Part shown: piece by piece, positions 11,282-22,505 of the stretch
Position numbering within the stretch: the first letter of the stretch is position 1
How the letters are laid out: every line of letters starts with the position of its first letter
From: Naganishia liquefaciens
Lineage: Eukaryota > Basidiomycota > Tremellomycetes > Filobasidiales > Filobasidiaceae
Length of the DNA stretch: 64,000 bases
Direction: 5' to 3'
NCBI GenBank assembly: GCA_013423385.1
Contig: BLZA01000019.1
Location: 186,001-250,000, forward strand
Program-made: the position numbers and the translations under genes
The notes under the pieces: generated by a model
Database searches by the model: none
What the model was told of the DNA's origin: nothing
Seen by the model: only the letters and a program-made list of their open reading frames with translations

Positions 11282-12784
11282 ATGGCCATGAATCCAGGCG
11301 AGGCGCTTCGCCAGGGCATGCTAGAAAAGCAGAGGCAGCAGGCCCATGTAAGTAATAGAAGCCATCGGATTCCTCATGCGTATGCTCATCGGCGGTCTTT
11401 GTAGGAGGAATTTCAGCGGCAGAAGGAGGCAATAGCAAGGGTTAGCGATTCCTTCCGTCGGCGTCAGACTCAGAGTTGATTTTCGGTGGAATTCTATAGG
11501 AAACTGAACGAAAGGGAGCATCAGCAGCAGAGAGGTTCACAGCGCGAACGGAAGGCGCTGCCGAAAAGCTCGCCAAAAGCACCATCGGTCTCGTAACACT
11601 TGATGAATTCCGACGAACCCGTGACGAAATTGAGGAGAGTCAGCGGATGGAGGCGGCGCAGAAGCAGTCGGCTGATCTGGCTAGTGCAAATAAAAAGAAA
11701 AAGGAAAAGAAGAAGAAGGAAAAGGCTAAGTTGAGTTTCGCCTTTGATGGCGAGGATGAAGAGGAGGATGTCGGTCCCAAGTCATCGGACAAGAAACGAT
11801 CAAATGAAGATTCGGACGGTACGTGTGACCTCACTTGGCTAGAAAGCAAGCTGACTTCGAAGTTGCTTTTTCCAGAAGCAGCCTCTGCCAAGAAACTCAA
11901 GTCTATGAAGAATCCAGCAGTCGACACGTCCTTCCTTCCGGATCGCGAGCGGGAAGAGCGGGAGCGGATTGAGCGTGAAGAACTTCGCAAAGAGTGGCTA
12001 GCACGGCAAGACAAGATGAAGAAGGAGACTATAGAAATTACCTATTCGTACTGGGATGGCAGTGGACATCGAAGTTCGGTCGAAGTGAGTCAGGCGCTCG
12101 ATCTCACACGCCTTGTCTTTGCTGACTCGCCCGCCCATTTTTGCAGTGTAAAAAGGGAGATAATATCGGCGCCTTTCTGGAGAAATGCCGAGCCCAATTC
12201 CCGGAACTGCGCGGTATCAGTGTTGACAATCTCATGTATATCAAGGCAAGTCGTTTACCTATTGCCTGTCGCAAATCAGAAACCGAGGCTCACTGCTTGC
12301 CAATCCCTTCTTCAGGAAGACTTGATTATACCACATGTACATATTCATTCGGTGACCGCACGTATAGACTGGTATTGACCAAAGCCTCTACAGCACTACA
12401 CCTTTTACGACTTCATTGTTAACAAGGCACGAGGAAAGTCTGGCCCTCTGTTTAACTTTGATGTACATGATGATGTCCGTCTGCTGCATGACGCCACGAA
12501 GGAAAGGGATGAGGTATGCAAGCGTTCCTTGCCGGGAACTCCGACAGCTAATCGCCATCTACCAGTCACATGCTGGAAAAGTCGTCGAGAGAAGTTGGTA
12601 TCAGCGGTCAAAGCACATATTTCCAGCATCGCGGTGGGAAGTCAGTCTTCCCATGTACCTTTCTCTGAACGCGCACTAAATCTCTTTCCCGTAGGTGTAC
12701 GATCCAGACAAGGATTATGGTGCATACGTTCGTTTCAGCTCTGGCCAGTCGTTATGCGCTCATGCTGAATCTACCTCTGCCTGA
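11282..12784 (+). CDS. XAP5: XAP5 / FAM50 family nuclear protein
   Basis: XAP5 proteins are nuclear, linked to chromatin and mRNA splicing in plants, animals and fission yeast. Exons: 11282-11347, 11405-11440, 11500-11818, 11876-12084, 12147-12245, 12316-12336, 12394-12513, 12566-12640 and 12695-12784. Motifs in order: [20 protein letters not shown], a Lys/Glu-rich nuclear segment, [71 protein letters not shown], and [16 protein letters not shown]. The whole family scaffold is present. Oddities: the intron after LMYIK starts with GC (gcaagt), the EDLIIPH exon is 21 nt, and the 57-nt intron at 11819-11875 is in frame and free of stops, so its retention would add 19 residues. Confidence 0.94.
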
Positions 12785-13279
12785 TACAGAAAATTGCCTG
12801 ATTAGCTGCTTTGGATTGTTACAAGTGCAAGTTGTATCGACTCTCCTAGTAGACTCTATGGCGCCTTACAGACCTCCAACTCGGCCCGTTCGCTTGTTCG
12901 CGTTGAGCTGTAGCTGCGGTAGCCTAGCATAATTGTCTTGCCAGTCTTCTTTCGAGTTGACGTGGCGCACTTTTCAGGTGAATTCCTGCCCCTGATTCAT
13001 AGAACGATCAGGACATCGATCCAGCCATATTTCGACTACGCAAGAAGCGCTCAGTACGAGCGGGAAGAGCACGAGAGGATGAGGCGGATATTTCGCCCAG
13101 CGTGAGAATGGTCCCAACTTCAAAGTTTGAAGCCAGAAACAGTGATCGGGCGCACCTTCGAATTTTGGCTGTGGCGTCACCAACCTGTGTGGAAGTAGAT
13201 GTTCATCAACTCTGATGACCTTGAGCATAGCTTGATTTGATGTCACCCCATAGATTCTCGGTTTCAGATTCGGTATAAA
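12785..13279. other. Intergenic stretch, GSP1 upstream region
   Basis: 495 bp between the XAP5 stop and the Ran start. It must contain the XAP5 3' end and the GSP1 promoter. A TATAAA lies directly against the GSP1 start codon, too close to act as a TATA box. Nothing else was identified. Confidence 0.4.
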
Positions 13280-14487
13280 ATGGCTGCTGTAAGTAACGCC
13301 GCTCGAAATCACCGGCTTGCGTGCTTGCGGCATTCAAGTGGAGATCAGGTGTGCGAAATATGCTGACAACACGTCTCTGCATTCGCGTAGCAGGAGCAAA
13401 ACATCCCTACTTTCAAGCTTGTCTTGTGCGGTGACGGTGGAACCGGAAAGGTAAGCAGATAAGATTTCTTCGTTTGATCGCTGTTTTGCTGCTATCGCTC
13501 CTAAAAACGCACCGATCATTCGAAAGGGCAGGATCGAACTCAGAAGCTGACATTGTGACTGCTTGCAGACCACCTTCGTAAAGCGACACTTGACTGGTGA
13601 ATTCGAGAAGAAGTACATCGGTGAGTAACATTGTTACAAGAGCGGAGCCTTCGTTGCTTACGGCGCTGGTCCTGATTCTCAGCTACTCTCGGTGTCGAGG
13701 TCCACCCTCTCAACTTCCACACCAACTTCGGTACCATCATTTTCAACTGTTGGGACACTGCAGGTCAGGAGAAGTTCGGTGGTCTGCGAGACGGTTACTA
13801 CATCCAGGGTGAGTGGGCGGAGATATTGCGTGAATATGGACCTCGCGCGGGGGTTCGGAACATCGAAACCATTGTTGGGACATGGGCTCTTCCGGCAGGC
13901 CTTGCGATTTGACGGCCGGTTGCCTTGAAGTCATGCATCAGGCGAGAATGCTGACCGCCCGTTTGGTTCAGGTCAATGTGGTATCATCATGTTCGATGTT
14001 ACGTCGCGAATCACCTACAAGAACGTCCCCAACTGGCACCGAGACTTGGAGCGAGTCTGTGAAAACATCCCCATTGTGCTGTGCGGTAACAAGGTCGATG
14101 TCAAGGAGCGAAAGGTCAAGACTTCCGGTGTTACCTTCCACCGAAAGAAGAACTTGCAGTACTTCGAAATCTCTGCCAAGTCCAACTACAACTTCGAGAA
14201 GCCTTTCCTCTGGCTCGCAAGGAAGCTGGTCGGGTAGGTCTGGTCATCAGGGCATAGTGTACAGAGACTAACCTTGGCGGCTTAGCAACCCGTCTTTGGA
14301 GTTCGTTGCCGCGCCTGCCCTGAAGCCCGCCGAGGTCGAGATCGATCCCGCGCAGATGCAGCAATACGAGAAGGAGTTGGCCGAGGCTGCTGCTGCTCCC
14401 CTCCCCGATGAGGTACGCTAGTGTCGGCATCCCAACATGTATGAGTATGCGCTGACCCGTTTGCCCTTGCAGGACGACGACTTCTAA
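13280..14487 (+). CDS. GSP1: Ran GTPase (nuclear transport)
   Basis: Ran drives directionality of nuclear import and export and helps spindle and nuclear-envelope assembly. Exons: 13280-13288 (only Met-Ala-Ala), 13391-13450, 13569-13620, 13683-13808, 13972-14233, 14286-14412 and 14473-14487. Motifs: P-loop GDGGTGKTTFVKRH, switch [15 protein letters not shown], switch [32 protein letters not shown] (G4), [14 protein letters not shown] (G5), and the acidic DDDF tail that binds transport receptors and RanBP-type proteins. The length of about 215 residues is normal. The second exon may start 3 nt later, because tandem acceptors TAG and CAG would add or drop one Gln. Confidence 0.98.
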
Positions 14488-14654
14488 ACGGAGAGGGTGT
14501 TACCATGATTTAATGATTTTCGACGATGTATCAAAATATACGACGATCATAGACTATATATGATTGTCCAAGAGCTCGCACAAAATCCTTATGATAAATC
14601 TTCAGAAAATCTCAAGCAATCCAGGTACACTTCGGCTCATCAATTACATTCCTG

Positions 14655-15019
14655 TCAACGTTCGGATGTACGCCGGAAATGAGAAGATAGAAAACAAGAC
14701 TGCTCAGTTGATAAGATTGATATGATCTCGCCTGTCGGAGTCGTCATAGTTCTTCCCAAAGCCTTTGCCGCCCATGTTTTGAAGGAAGGGTTCATATACA
14801 GGTATATAGTACAGGTGTCTTCGTTTAGTCGCGTTCCTGGGAACCTGTGATGAAGAGCGACACAGCTCGGGTATTCGTGCGCATGCGGGATGTTGTATAA
14901 GGTATTGAGGAGTTTTCAAGAGGGCGAGGATCATGCCGAGAAGCTAGTTCGGTCTTACGTTGGACGATGGAGACTGGGTCGTTCATCTCGAAAGCAGCCC
15001 GACTAGCTGTCCGACCCAT
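14655..15019 (-). CDS. Doubtful small gene between GSP1 and RRP5
   Basis: On the minus strand an ATG at 15019 starts MGRTASRAAFEMNDPVSIVQ, followed by a GTAAGA donor at 14958. Two acceptors about 8 nt apart (near 14845 and 14837) give either a very short protein or one of about 80 residues ending at 14655. I do not recognise either product. The divergent spacing to RRP5 (about 180 bp) would suit a real promoter, but the coding evidence is weak. Confidence 0.25.
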
Positions 15020-15198
15020 CGATATTCTGAAACAAGAGCCACAACATAAACAAAGTCACGTGACTACAAAAAGTTGGTTGAGCTAGGGATGTGAACATCG
15101 TTGATGAGATCGGATAGTGAAGCGACCGGGGCTGAATCTCCGCATGCTGCCTTTGGTTCTGGCCAGGCGACAGACTTACCGACACACAACTCAATATC

Positions 15199-18100
15199 AT
15201 GGCGGTTCAGAAGCGAACCCGAGAGGAAAGCGGCTCAAGGCCGACCAAGAAGGCCAAGACAGACGAGGCGGCCGTCAAGAAGCCGTCGGCTGCACCCCGA
15301 CAAGTTTTCACGTCGGCCTTGGTTGCGGACGAGACGGACTTCCCGCGAGGCGGTGGAACGACATTGACGCCGTTCGAGTACAAGGGTCTGCGCGAGGAGG
15401 GTCGCCGGGAGGCGGAAACGGAGATCGCTCAGGTTCGTGAAATATGGGGAGCAATCCGTGACATCTAGTGACCCTGACAAATCTGTCTGTAGGAAAAACA
15501 GAAGAGAAAGGCGGCGGCTCTCAAGCGGGCGAAGAATGGAAAAGAAAAGTCCAAGGCGAAGGACGGCGAAGAGATTGACAAGGACCTGATTCGTGAGTGA
15601 CATTTTTCTACAGATCAACTCATACCTAATTTGACATTTGTTTCAGGTGTCGAACATCTGAATTACAAGGTGAGACCAGTCATCTCGCGGTCAGCTTGAA
15701 GACTCTGCTCACTCCGCTTTCTTCTCAGCGTCTTCTCCCTGGAACTCGCGTGCTAGCCCGAGTCCAAGCCATTCTTCCGTTACATCTTATCCTTTCGCTG
15801 CCAAATCAGCTTCTTGCACACGTTCCCATCACGGAAATCTCAGGCATCCTCACCGACAAACTCACCAAGGGAGAAAAGGAGGATGACGAGGATATGGAGA
15901 TCGATGCCAATGCCGAGGAGGAAGAAGACGCGGAGACGCCAGAGCTGACTCAACTATACCAGCCCGGTCAATACGTCTCTGGTATCGTGACGCAAAACTT
16001 TCCGTCCGAATCAAGTAACAAAGCATTCCTGGGAATGTACACCCCAACAGAACAGACCCGTCTGGCAAGTCGAATAGAGATATCTTTGAGGCCTGAGAGG
16101 GTCAATGAGGGCGTGATGAAGGCGGATGTTGTGACAGGTTACCGAATGACGGGTGCACTGAAGTCCGAAGAAGACCACGGATGGTCCGTTGAGCTCGGTA
16201 TGAAGGATATCGAAGGGTTTTTGAAGAAGGATGAAGTTCAGGGCAAGGAGCTTCATGTCGGTCAGGTTTTCGACTTTGTCGTCACTTCCGCCAGTGGCAG
16301 ACTCGCTCAATTGACGATTGACGAGACCCAGTGCAAACGTGCGCTCGCCGCGGAGGTCTACACCAACGTGACTTCTATTCTCCCGGGGCACCTCATCAGC
16401 TGTCTAATAACGGCTATTGTTCCGGCCGGACTCAATGTCAAGATTTCGGGCTTTTTCGACGGCACGATCGATCTGACTCACCTGGGCATAGGAGACAAGG
16501 ATATTGAGAAGGAATTCAAGGCGGGCAAGAAGGTAGGCAGGATCGCGACGGCTTAGCTTACCTGTGTCTAAATTCCTGAACCGTTCAGATCAAAGCTCGT
16601 GTGATCTACGACAATCTCGCCAATACCCCGAAGCGATTCGGACTTTCCGTACTTCCACATCTTCTCGATCTCTCTTCGCCCAAGGCAGCCAAGGGCAAGG
16701 GCAGCCTCGAGATCGCCCTTCCTATTGGCACGATTTTGGAGCGAGTGAACGTCGTCCGTGTTGCGAAAGACTTCGGTCTTGAATGCCAGACATCAGAGGG
16801 CTATCACGCCTTCGTGCACGTAAGTGCCAGATATCCCTGATGCATACGATCTGTCCTAATCGCTGTTTTGCAGATTTCCCATGTGGCAGATGAGAGACCG
16901 GCAGCGCTTTCAGCCACGAGCGGCTCATGGCGGGTTGGTACCAAGCACAAAGCGCGAGTCATCGGACATTCGCCAATGGATGGTGTCATCATGTTGAGTT
17001 TCGAGAAGCGGGTTCTCGAGCAGCGATTCATGCAAGTGACCGAGATCAAGGTCGGAGAAGTCATGAAGGCAAGTGTCTTGCTTTGCATCGCGATTTGCGC
17101 CTGTTCTTGACGGAAATGCACTCTATCAGGGAACAATTAGTAGATTCACCGACAAAGCGATCTTCATTAACGTTTCCGGCAGCGTCGACGGTGTCGTTTG
17201 GCCGTTACACTACGCTGACATCCAGCTGAAACACCCTGAAAAGAGATTTAAGGCTGGAAATACCGTTAAATGCAGGGTCAGTAGGTGTGCCATTCGTTGC
17301 ATCGCCATTCTTATTTTACTTGTCCGAAAAAGGTGTTCGCCATTGAACCCGAAAAGAGCCGCGTCAAGCTCACGCTGAAGAAATCCTTGGTCGATTCAAG
17401 AAACCCTACGCCAGCGTCTTTTGAGGAGTACCAGGCTGATATGGTGACATCGGGTGTAATTAGCAAGATCTTCGAGAAGGGTTGCTTGGTGGAGTTGTTT
17501 GGCGGACAAGTAGCTTATGTTCCAATTACGGAGGCAAGGTAAGCCTAATCAGATTTTACATTGAATTCTAAGTTGATCATCTGGGTGTGCTCTTCAGCGA
17601 ATCCTTCGTCAAGGACCTTCATTCGATTTTCTTCGTTGGCAAACCCGTGAATGTCAAGATCACTTCCATAGATCGAGAGACCCGCAAGATGTTTGCTAGT
17701 GTGAAGCAAGCCCTTCCGACCTTTGTCGCCAAGGCAGCTATCAACGTTGATGATGTCGTCACTGCCGAAGTCGCGGAGGTCCATCAGGACCAGATTGCGC
17801 TGAAAGTTTTGCCGAGCGGGGCGCGAGGTATCTTGTCCATCGCAAATCTCGCTCATTTCAGGAACGCCAACATCGCAAGCCTACGAAAGGATTTGAAGAT
17901 TGGAGAAACTTTGGACAATCTGAAGGTCGTGGCGAAGAACCCTGACAACGGCCTCTTGATTCTAGTCAATCAGCAGAGCGAGGAAGACCAGGAGAAATCT
18001 CGGACCAATATCTCCGGCGGCCTCGAAATCTCCTCTCTTACCGCTGGCCAAGTTTACCCAGCAAGAGTCGCTGCCAAGAACAACCAGTCGTATATTCTGA

Positions 18101-20566
18101 AGGTTTCCAAGGCCATCAAGGGCAGACTGCATTTGACGGACATGTCGGATGACTTTGACAGTATTGAGGAGCTGTCCACGGCTCAGATCGTGAAGTGCTC
18201 CATTGTCAAGGTGGACGCGTCAAACAAACAAATCGATTTCTCGACCCGTCAGTCACGCTTCGGTAGCACATCGCCGGTGAAAGACAGGGAGATCAATGGC
18301 ATTCAAGACGTCAAAGTCGGCCAAAAGCTGCGGGGATTCGTTAAGAACATCAGTTCTTCCGGTGTCTATGTTGCACTGGGCCGCAGCGTGACAGCGCGAG
18401 TCATGATCAAAGAGCTCTTTGACGATGTGAGTTCCTAGGGGGAAAAGGCTAAATTCCATATTGAGTATTTCCCCACATAGTTCGTAGCGGAGTGGCAGTC
18501 ACGGTTCGAGGTGAACCAATTGGTTCAAGGCAAGATCACTGGGTATGAGCATCGCACATACCGCCTTTCATTGACTGAACAGTTTCCGAGCAGCGTTGAC
18601 GTCAAGAAGAACCAGATCGAGATGTCATTCAAGAAGAAGCCAGGAAAGGCCGCTGCCAAACAGAAATCCACTGCGGGTCTGGCCGACTTTGCAGTGGGGC
18701 AGAAGGTCGACACCATTGTTCGCAAGGTGAGTATATCAGTTTTGTCCGTCGAGCATGCACTTGACTCAAGCGCCGTCAGGTGGAGCCATATGGCGTCTTT
18801 TTACGAATTGATGGGACCAATCTGAGCGGTCTGTGTCATCGATCAGAGGTGAGGTTGCTCTACATGCCGGTGGTGCCATGGAACTGACGCTAGTACAGGT
18901 TTCCGATGACCCCAATGCGGATGTCGCGAACGCGCTTTCGAGTTACCGAGAAGGCGACAAGCTGAAAGCCAAGATTGTCGCCATCGACACAGAGAAAAAC
19001 AAGATCTCGCTCGGCATCAAACCCAGCTACTTCTCCTCCGAGGACTTCGGACAAGCGGATTCTGCACAGCCAGAAGACCAAGATATGGACGGCTCTTCAG
19101 CAGATGCCGAGGACGAGAACGTGGACGTGGACGAGCAAGACGACGATGATGAAGATGAGCAGGAAGACGTTGATGATGATGATGATGACGAGGTCGATGC
19201 TGACGGCCTGGATGAGGCTGATATTCTGGCTCTCGGTGGCGATGAGTCGGACGCAGAACTCGAGGAAGAGGACAGTGAGGACGAAGTGAGTCGCCTCAAA
19301 TTGGGACTGTAGGCGGCAAAAAGGCTAACAGCGCTCTTTAGATCATCGTGCAACCTCAACCTAAAAAGTCGAAAAAGGCTGAAGTAGCAAACGCTTCTTC
19401 GGCCGTTCCTTCTCTGGAGATCAAGGGTGGCTTCAGCTGGACGGGAGCTGACGTCGACATGGCGGATGATTTGGTGGAGAGCGATGTCGAGTCGAGTGAT
19501 GATGCTGGATCAGCAGCCGAGTCCGGCAAGCCCGCTCATGCCAAAAAACGCAAATCACACGCCCCATTCCAGGATTTGACCGCTGAGGTTCACACAAAAC
19601 GACCAGAATCAACAGAAGAATTCGAGCGTGCTTTGGTTGCTTCGCCGAACTCCTCCTTCCTGTGGGTGCAGTACATGTCGTTCCAGCTCGAACTTTCCGA
19701 AGTCGACAAGGCGAGGGAGATCGGACGACGCGCTTTGCGGACAATTAATTACCGAGAAGAAGACGAGAAACTTAACGTTTGGATGGCTCTTTTGAACTTG
19801 GAGAACGCGCATGGAACCGCCGAGAGCTTTGAAAAGCTGTTCAAAGAGGCCGCTCAGTACAACGATGCCGAGACCATCTACTTGAGGGTTGCCGCTGTTC
19901 TGGCACAAACCGGTAAACATGAGGTAAGTATAGGAGACCGAGAGTGGCTGAAACCCAGCTGACAGTAAATTCTCAGGCGGCGGAGGACATCTACAAGAGA
20001 GCATGCAAGAAGTTCGGCCAACATGCTGAGGTCTGGGCTGCTTTCGCCGAGTTCTACTTCCAGCGCGATGATGCAGACTCTGCAAGAGCACTTTTGCCTC
20101 GCAGCATGAAGCCCCTCCCCGAATCCGATCGTTAGTAGCTTCGAGCCTTTCTGATCGCAAAAACTGATTTGCCTTTGCATCTCAGACGTCAAGATCATCG
20201 AACGATTTGCATTGCTTGAGTTCCGTTTAGGGGAGGCCGAACGTGGCAAGACCATTTACGAGGGCTTAGTAGACAAGTACTCAAAGAAGTTGAATCTGTG
20301 GAACGCCTACATTGATCAAATAGCAAAGCAAGGGGACATTCAGGGCGTCCGGTATGTTCCGATGTCAATGTTGTTTCTGATACTCTGACTTACCGTTTGA
20401 CCGCAGCAACTTGATCGATCGTGCGCTGGATCAGAAACTCAACGCGCACAAAGCAAAGTTCTTATTCAAGAAATTGCTTTCCTTGGAGACACGTATAGGA
20501 GATGCGGCGGGACAAGAGCAGGCCAAGGAGAAGGCCCGGGAGTGGGTCACAAAGAACGCTGCATAG
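15199..20566 (+). CDS. RRP5: rRNA biogenesis protein RRP5 (S1 repeats plus HAT/TPR tail)
   Basis: RRP5 is the large nucleolar factor required for both 18S and 5.8S rRNA processing. It binds pre-rRNA through a string of S1 domains and 40S precursors through a helical C-terminus. Seen: N-terminal Lys/Arg-rich segment KRTREESGSRPTKKAKTDE, then repeated S1-type units between about 15.7 and 19.0 kb (LLPGTRVLARVQAILPLHL, GHLISCLITAIVPAGLNVKI, VGTKHKARVIGHSPMDGVI, VGQKLRGFVKNISSSGVYVA). An acidic Asp/Glu stretch follows near 19.1-19.3 kb, then GGFSWTGADV and the HAT repeats (FERALVASPNSSFLWVQYM, NLIDRALDQKL). The stop is at 20564-20566. About 13 short introns are needed. Size and domain order match the family, about 1,500 residues. 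Confidence 0.95.
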
Positions 20567-20776
20567 ACACCGGTTCGATTTTAGCACAATATTGTATACA
20601 TGTCTTGCATCATAGTCTTTTGGGTTCATTTATGTATCATGAGCCGGCAAAGATCAGCTTCAACCGGTTGCTGTGAGAACTCGACGCAACATCCGTCAGT
20701 CGGCCTTATACCGATTGAAATATCTCTTCAATATATCCAAGAGGAATCTCGAGCAGCTCCTTCAGCGGTCTCGAGC

Positions 20777-20784
20777 GCTTCGAA
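20777..20784 (+). repeat. Left target-site duplication of the hAT-like element
   Basis: The 8-mer GCTTCGAA lies directly outside the left terminal inverted repeat and is repeated exactly outside the right one. Confidence 0.75.
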
Positions 20785-20811
20785 AGGACCATCGAAAAGT
20801 CTAAGAGATGT
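20785..20811 (+). repeat. Left terminal inverted repeat
   Basis: 27-bp end of the hAT-like element. It differs from the inverted right end at three positions, all transitions. Confidence 0.75.
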
Positions 20812-20846
20812 CTCATCCTGACAAGGGCCCGAAATTCCGGTTTTGA

Positions 20847-20862
20847 GACCCCATATGGGGTC
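20847..20862. repeat. Perfect 16-bp palindrome
   Basis: GACCCCATATGGGGTC reads the same on both strands and lies just inside the left end of the hAT-like element. It may be a subterminal transposase-binding or hairpin site (inference). Confidence 0.7.
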
Positions 20863-21585
20863 CTTTTTTCCGAAAAACGTCACATGACCTCGGCCGCCGA
20901 CCAGGGGGTGTTTCGGCCGCCGGTGTGGCGCTTCGCGCCGCGCTTCCTCTTGGAGATCAGCGATGGGGACATTGATGACCTCTTGACCTCTAGGTAGACA
21001 GACCAGGATGTTGGGACTGCATCTTGGCGAGAGAGGAGGCGTGGTGCCTGTGAAGATTGATGAAGGTTTATAGGCAGTATAGCTGACACCTCTGAGCGAT
21101 CCGCGGTAGGAAGGAGACAGGTCAACCAGCAGATGATATTTGAATAGATTCATAGGAGGCTACTTTGACATCAATACTATCCTCTGATCCATCTCTCATG
21201 CCACAACTGATGCCACAAGCCTTGCAGCGGGCACGTGAGCGACTTGAGTAGACAACAAGCTAGACAATTGCTGGACAACAAAGCTGACAACAATCAAACA
21301 GTTGGAAAGATTCTCGGTTGATGGAGGTGAGAAGAACATGGTAGAACGACCTGCATTTGATTCATCAATTCCATCAATGGCTGGAATGCATCAGGGACAT
21401 GATGGAACATGTGCTACCGCCACCGGCCCCTGAACTGGTGAGAAGAGCCCCCCCAATGGCTCGCCAAATTCCGAAAATCCGCCTGATACCCCCATTTTTT
21501 TCGGGCCCTGGCGCGCCCGGAATTCCGAGAAAAATCATAAAACCTACCACTCCGCAAGGGCCAGTTTTCCGAATTTGGGCATCAC

Positions 21586-21612
21586 ACGTTTCTTAGGCTT
21601 TTCGATGGTCCT
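21586..21612 (-). repeat. Right terminal inverted repeat
   Basis: Inverted partner of 20785-20811, ending ...GATGGTCCT on the plus strand. Confidence 0.75.
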
Positions 21613-21620
21613 GCTTCGAA
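21613..21620 (+). repeat. Right target-site duplication
   Basis: GCTTCGAA directly outside the right inverted repeat, identical to 20777-20784. Confidence 0.75.
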
Positions 21621-21830
21621 CCCCGACGCGCCTCGAATTGACACACGCGTTTGTCCGTGGAGCGATCGGAGCATGCTGTTGAGTATCCATCTATCTGAGA
21701 CCTGCGACCCGCAACGTCTCTTTCTTTTGCGTCGACATCGAATACTGGGCCACCGCAGCGCCGTATCGGCTGTCGACACACTTATAGCTGATCAGAGTCA
21801 TCAATACATCCCATCAAAATATCACTCGAT

Positions 21831-22505
21831 ATGCCAGCGGGACATGAACCAAATCTGAGCTCAAACCTCTCGGCGAATCCGACAGTCATCCAGAGGCTTG
21901 GATTTGATTACTATTATCGGCCTACCAACCCAATAGCTCTGTATATCTGGAGATGGCAGTGAGTACGGATTCGATTCCGGAGCTTGTGTTTGTACATACT
22001 AATAGAGTCTTCAACCGCCAGGGTCTGGATTGCAGCTACGTTCACGTTGGGCATGCTTGAGCCAATAGAGGTAATCGCTCTTGGTAAGTCGCTATTGCCA
22101 GACATGCGTAACTGGAAACACTCGCTGCCGTCGTCAGCCAGTCATACGCACCTCCGCACTTGATACCATGGCTTACATCGATCTACGACAGGCATAGTGT
22201 TCAGCTTCTTAACTGCCCTATTCTGGCTCTCGATCTACAAATACTTCCCGGCTCACTTCGCATTTCTTCGTCGGCGATCGGCATACTATCTTTACGGCGA
22301 TGAGCAGTATCCGCTCTTCACGCTGAATTCCGATGCGCTGCTCTCGGTTTTCAAGTCACTGATCAGAGTGGTGAAAAATCTGTTTGATCCAAAGTCAAAA
22401 GGGGACGAGGCAGTTGGTGCTGTGCGGGACGTTGCCGGCAAGGTAGTGCAGACGATAACAAGCACAACAAGTGCGGTATTCGAGACTCCGAAAGTAGAAT
22501 TGTGA
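21831..22505 (+). CDS. Small subunit of serine palmitoyltransferase-like membrane protein
   Basis: Small SPT subunits activate serine palmitoyltransferase, the first enzyme of sphingolipid synthesis, in the ER membrane. Exons 21831-21958, 22022-22083 and 22192-22505 join in phase. The N-terminal motif DYYYRPTNPIALYIWRWQVW is followed by a helix ending LGMLEPIEVIALG, then a second hydrophobic helix (VFSFLTALFWLSIYKYFP) and HFAFLRRRSAYYLYG. This matches the animal ssSPT layout: helix, MLEPWE-type motif, second helix, basic end. A C-terminal extension of about 70 residues (SLIRVVKNLFDPKSKGDE, then Ser/Thr-rich) is longer than in animals. The assignment rests on the motif and topology, not on a search. 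Confidence 0.75.

Larger units (their letters stand above)
20785..21612. mobile_element. Non-autonomous hAT-like DNA transposon (MITE-like), 828 bp
   Basis: The two ends are inverted copies of each other: 20785-20811 and the reverse complement of 21586-21612 agree at 24 of 27 positions, starting AGGACCATCGAAAAG. An identical 8-bp sequence, GCTTCGAA, flanks both sides, as expected for hAT transposition. Inside there is no frame resembling a transposase. There are GGGCCC/AATTCCG-rich blocks near both ends and a perfect 16-bp palindrome at 20847-20862. The element sits in the gap between the RRP5 stop and the serine palmitoyltransferase subunit gene. The near-identical ends and intact duplication suggest a fairly recent insertion. 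The hAT assignment rests on the duplication length, since the terminal bases are not a textbook hAT start. Confidence 0.72.

Noticed and set aside
13271-13280. TATAAA as a TATA box for GSP1
   Set aside because: It touches the start codon, leaving no room for a transcription start and leader.
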